Source: CAZKFH01 sp050693165
Lineage (GTDB): Bacteria; Actinomycetota; UBA4738; CALAEC01
Length of the DNA stretch: 6,838 nucleotides
NCBI GenBank assembly: GCA_050693165.1
Contig: JBOGVX010000212.1
Coordinates: 1-6,838, forward strand
Direction: 5' to 3'
The notes beneath the pieces are model-generated. The model saw only the letters and a list, made by a program, of their open reading frames with translations. It was not told where the DNA came from and did not search any database. The translations under genes and the position numbers were made by a program. Below, piece by piece: positions 6,683 to 6,838 of this stretch (position 1 is its first letter; every line of letters begins with the position of its first letter).

Positions 6683-6838
6683 ACGGCGGGAGACCGCGAG
6701 CCTTGCTCCGGCGAGGGAGATCGCCGGTATGGAAGTAGCAGGGAGTGACGGCTCGCGGTGACGCCCGGGAGTGCTGAACATCGGGAACATGCCGTAGCGG
6801 CGATGTCTGCCACCGTTCGTAAACGCGCGGTAGCTGTG
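6683..6838 (-). other. Presumed 5' region of the surface-protein gene; true start and promoter unresolved
   Basis: These 156 bases contain no stop in the surface-protein frame, so the ORF could formally extend past the window edge. The encoded residues are Arg-, Pro- and Ser-rich and look like read-through of GC-rich non-coding DNA rather than a domain. In-frame ATGs occur at 6790 and 6781, without good Shine-Dalgarno sites. I see no convincing -35/-10 pair. No other gene is supported here. Confidence 0.5.

Noticed and set aside
6791..6801. Small inverted repeat GCCG-TAG-CGGC near the right edge
   Set aside because: Four-base arms are expected by chance in DNA this GC-rich, and there is no U-tract or operator context.
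6801..6828. Possible -35-like TTTACG and weak -10-like CGCTAC on the minus strand
   Set aside because: The -10 match is poor, and nothing else distinguishes it from background.

Overview
This is a high-GC window with coding on the minus strand almost end to end. Its GC-rich codon use, and a long surface protein built from NHL and Ig-like repeats, suggest a free-living high-GC bacterium. Actinomycetota (Actinobacteria) is my best guess; it rests on composition and general resemblance, not on a marker gene.

Two genes are visible, both reading right to left. The first fills about 86% of the window (791-6682, possibly starting further upstream). It encodes a giant exported, membrane-anchored protein. 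In order it has a signal peptide, a 12-unit NHL beta-propeller region, one cysteine-paired Ig-like domain, 11 tandem Ig-like repeats of about 90 residues that each carry a conserved cysteine pair, a polyglycine/acidic low-complexity stalk, one transmembrane helix and a short cytoplasmic tail.

The second gene (1-789, cut by the window edge) starts one base after the first one's stop codon. It encodes a membrane protein with about six transmembrane helices, then a cytoplasmic linker and what looks like the start of a GAF sensor domain. Its C-terminal output domain (possibly GGDEF or histidine kinase) lies outside the window.

The 156 bases at the right edge (6683-6838) hold the presumed 5' region of the large gene. 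They contain no stop in the large gene's frame, so its true start cannot be fixed from the window alone.

The layout suggests an operon in which a long extracellular stalk with a propeller head is co-produced with a membrane-embedded cytoplasmic regulator. A surface-contact or ligand-sensing pair is a reasonable hypothesis, but the sequence does not prove it. I see no RNA genes, mobile elements, CRISPR arrays or convincing terminators.
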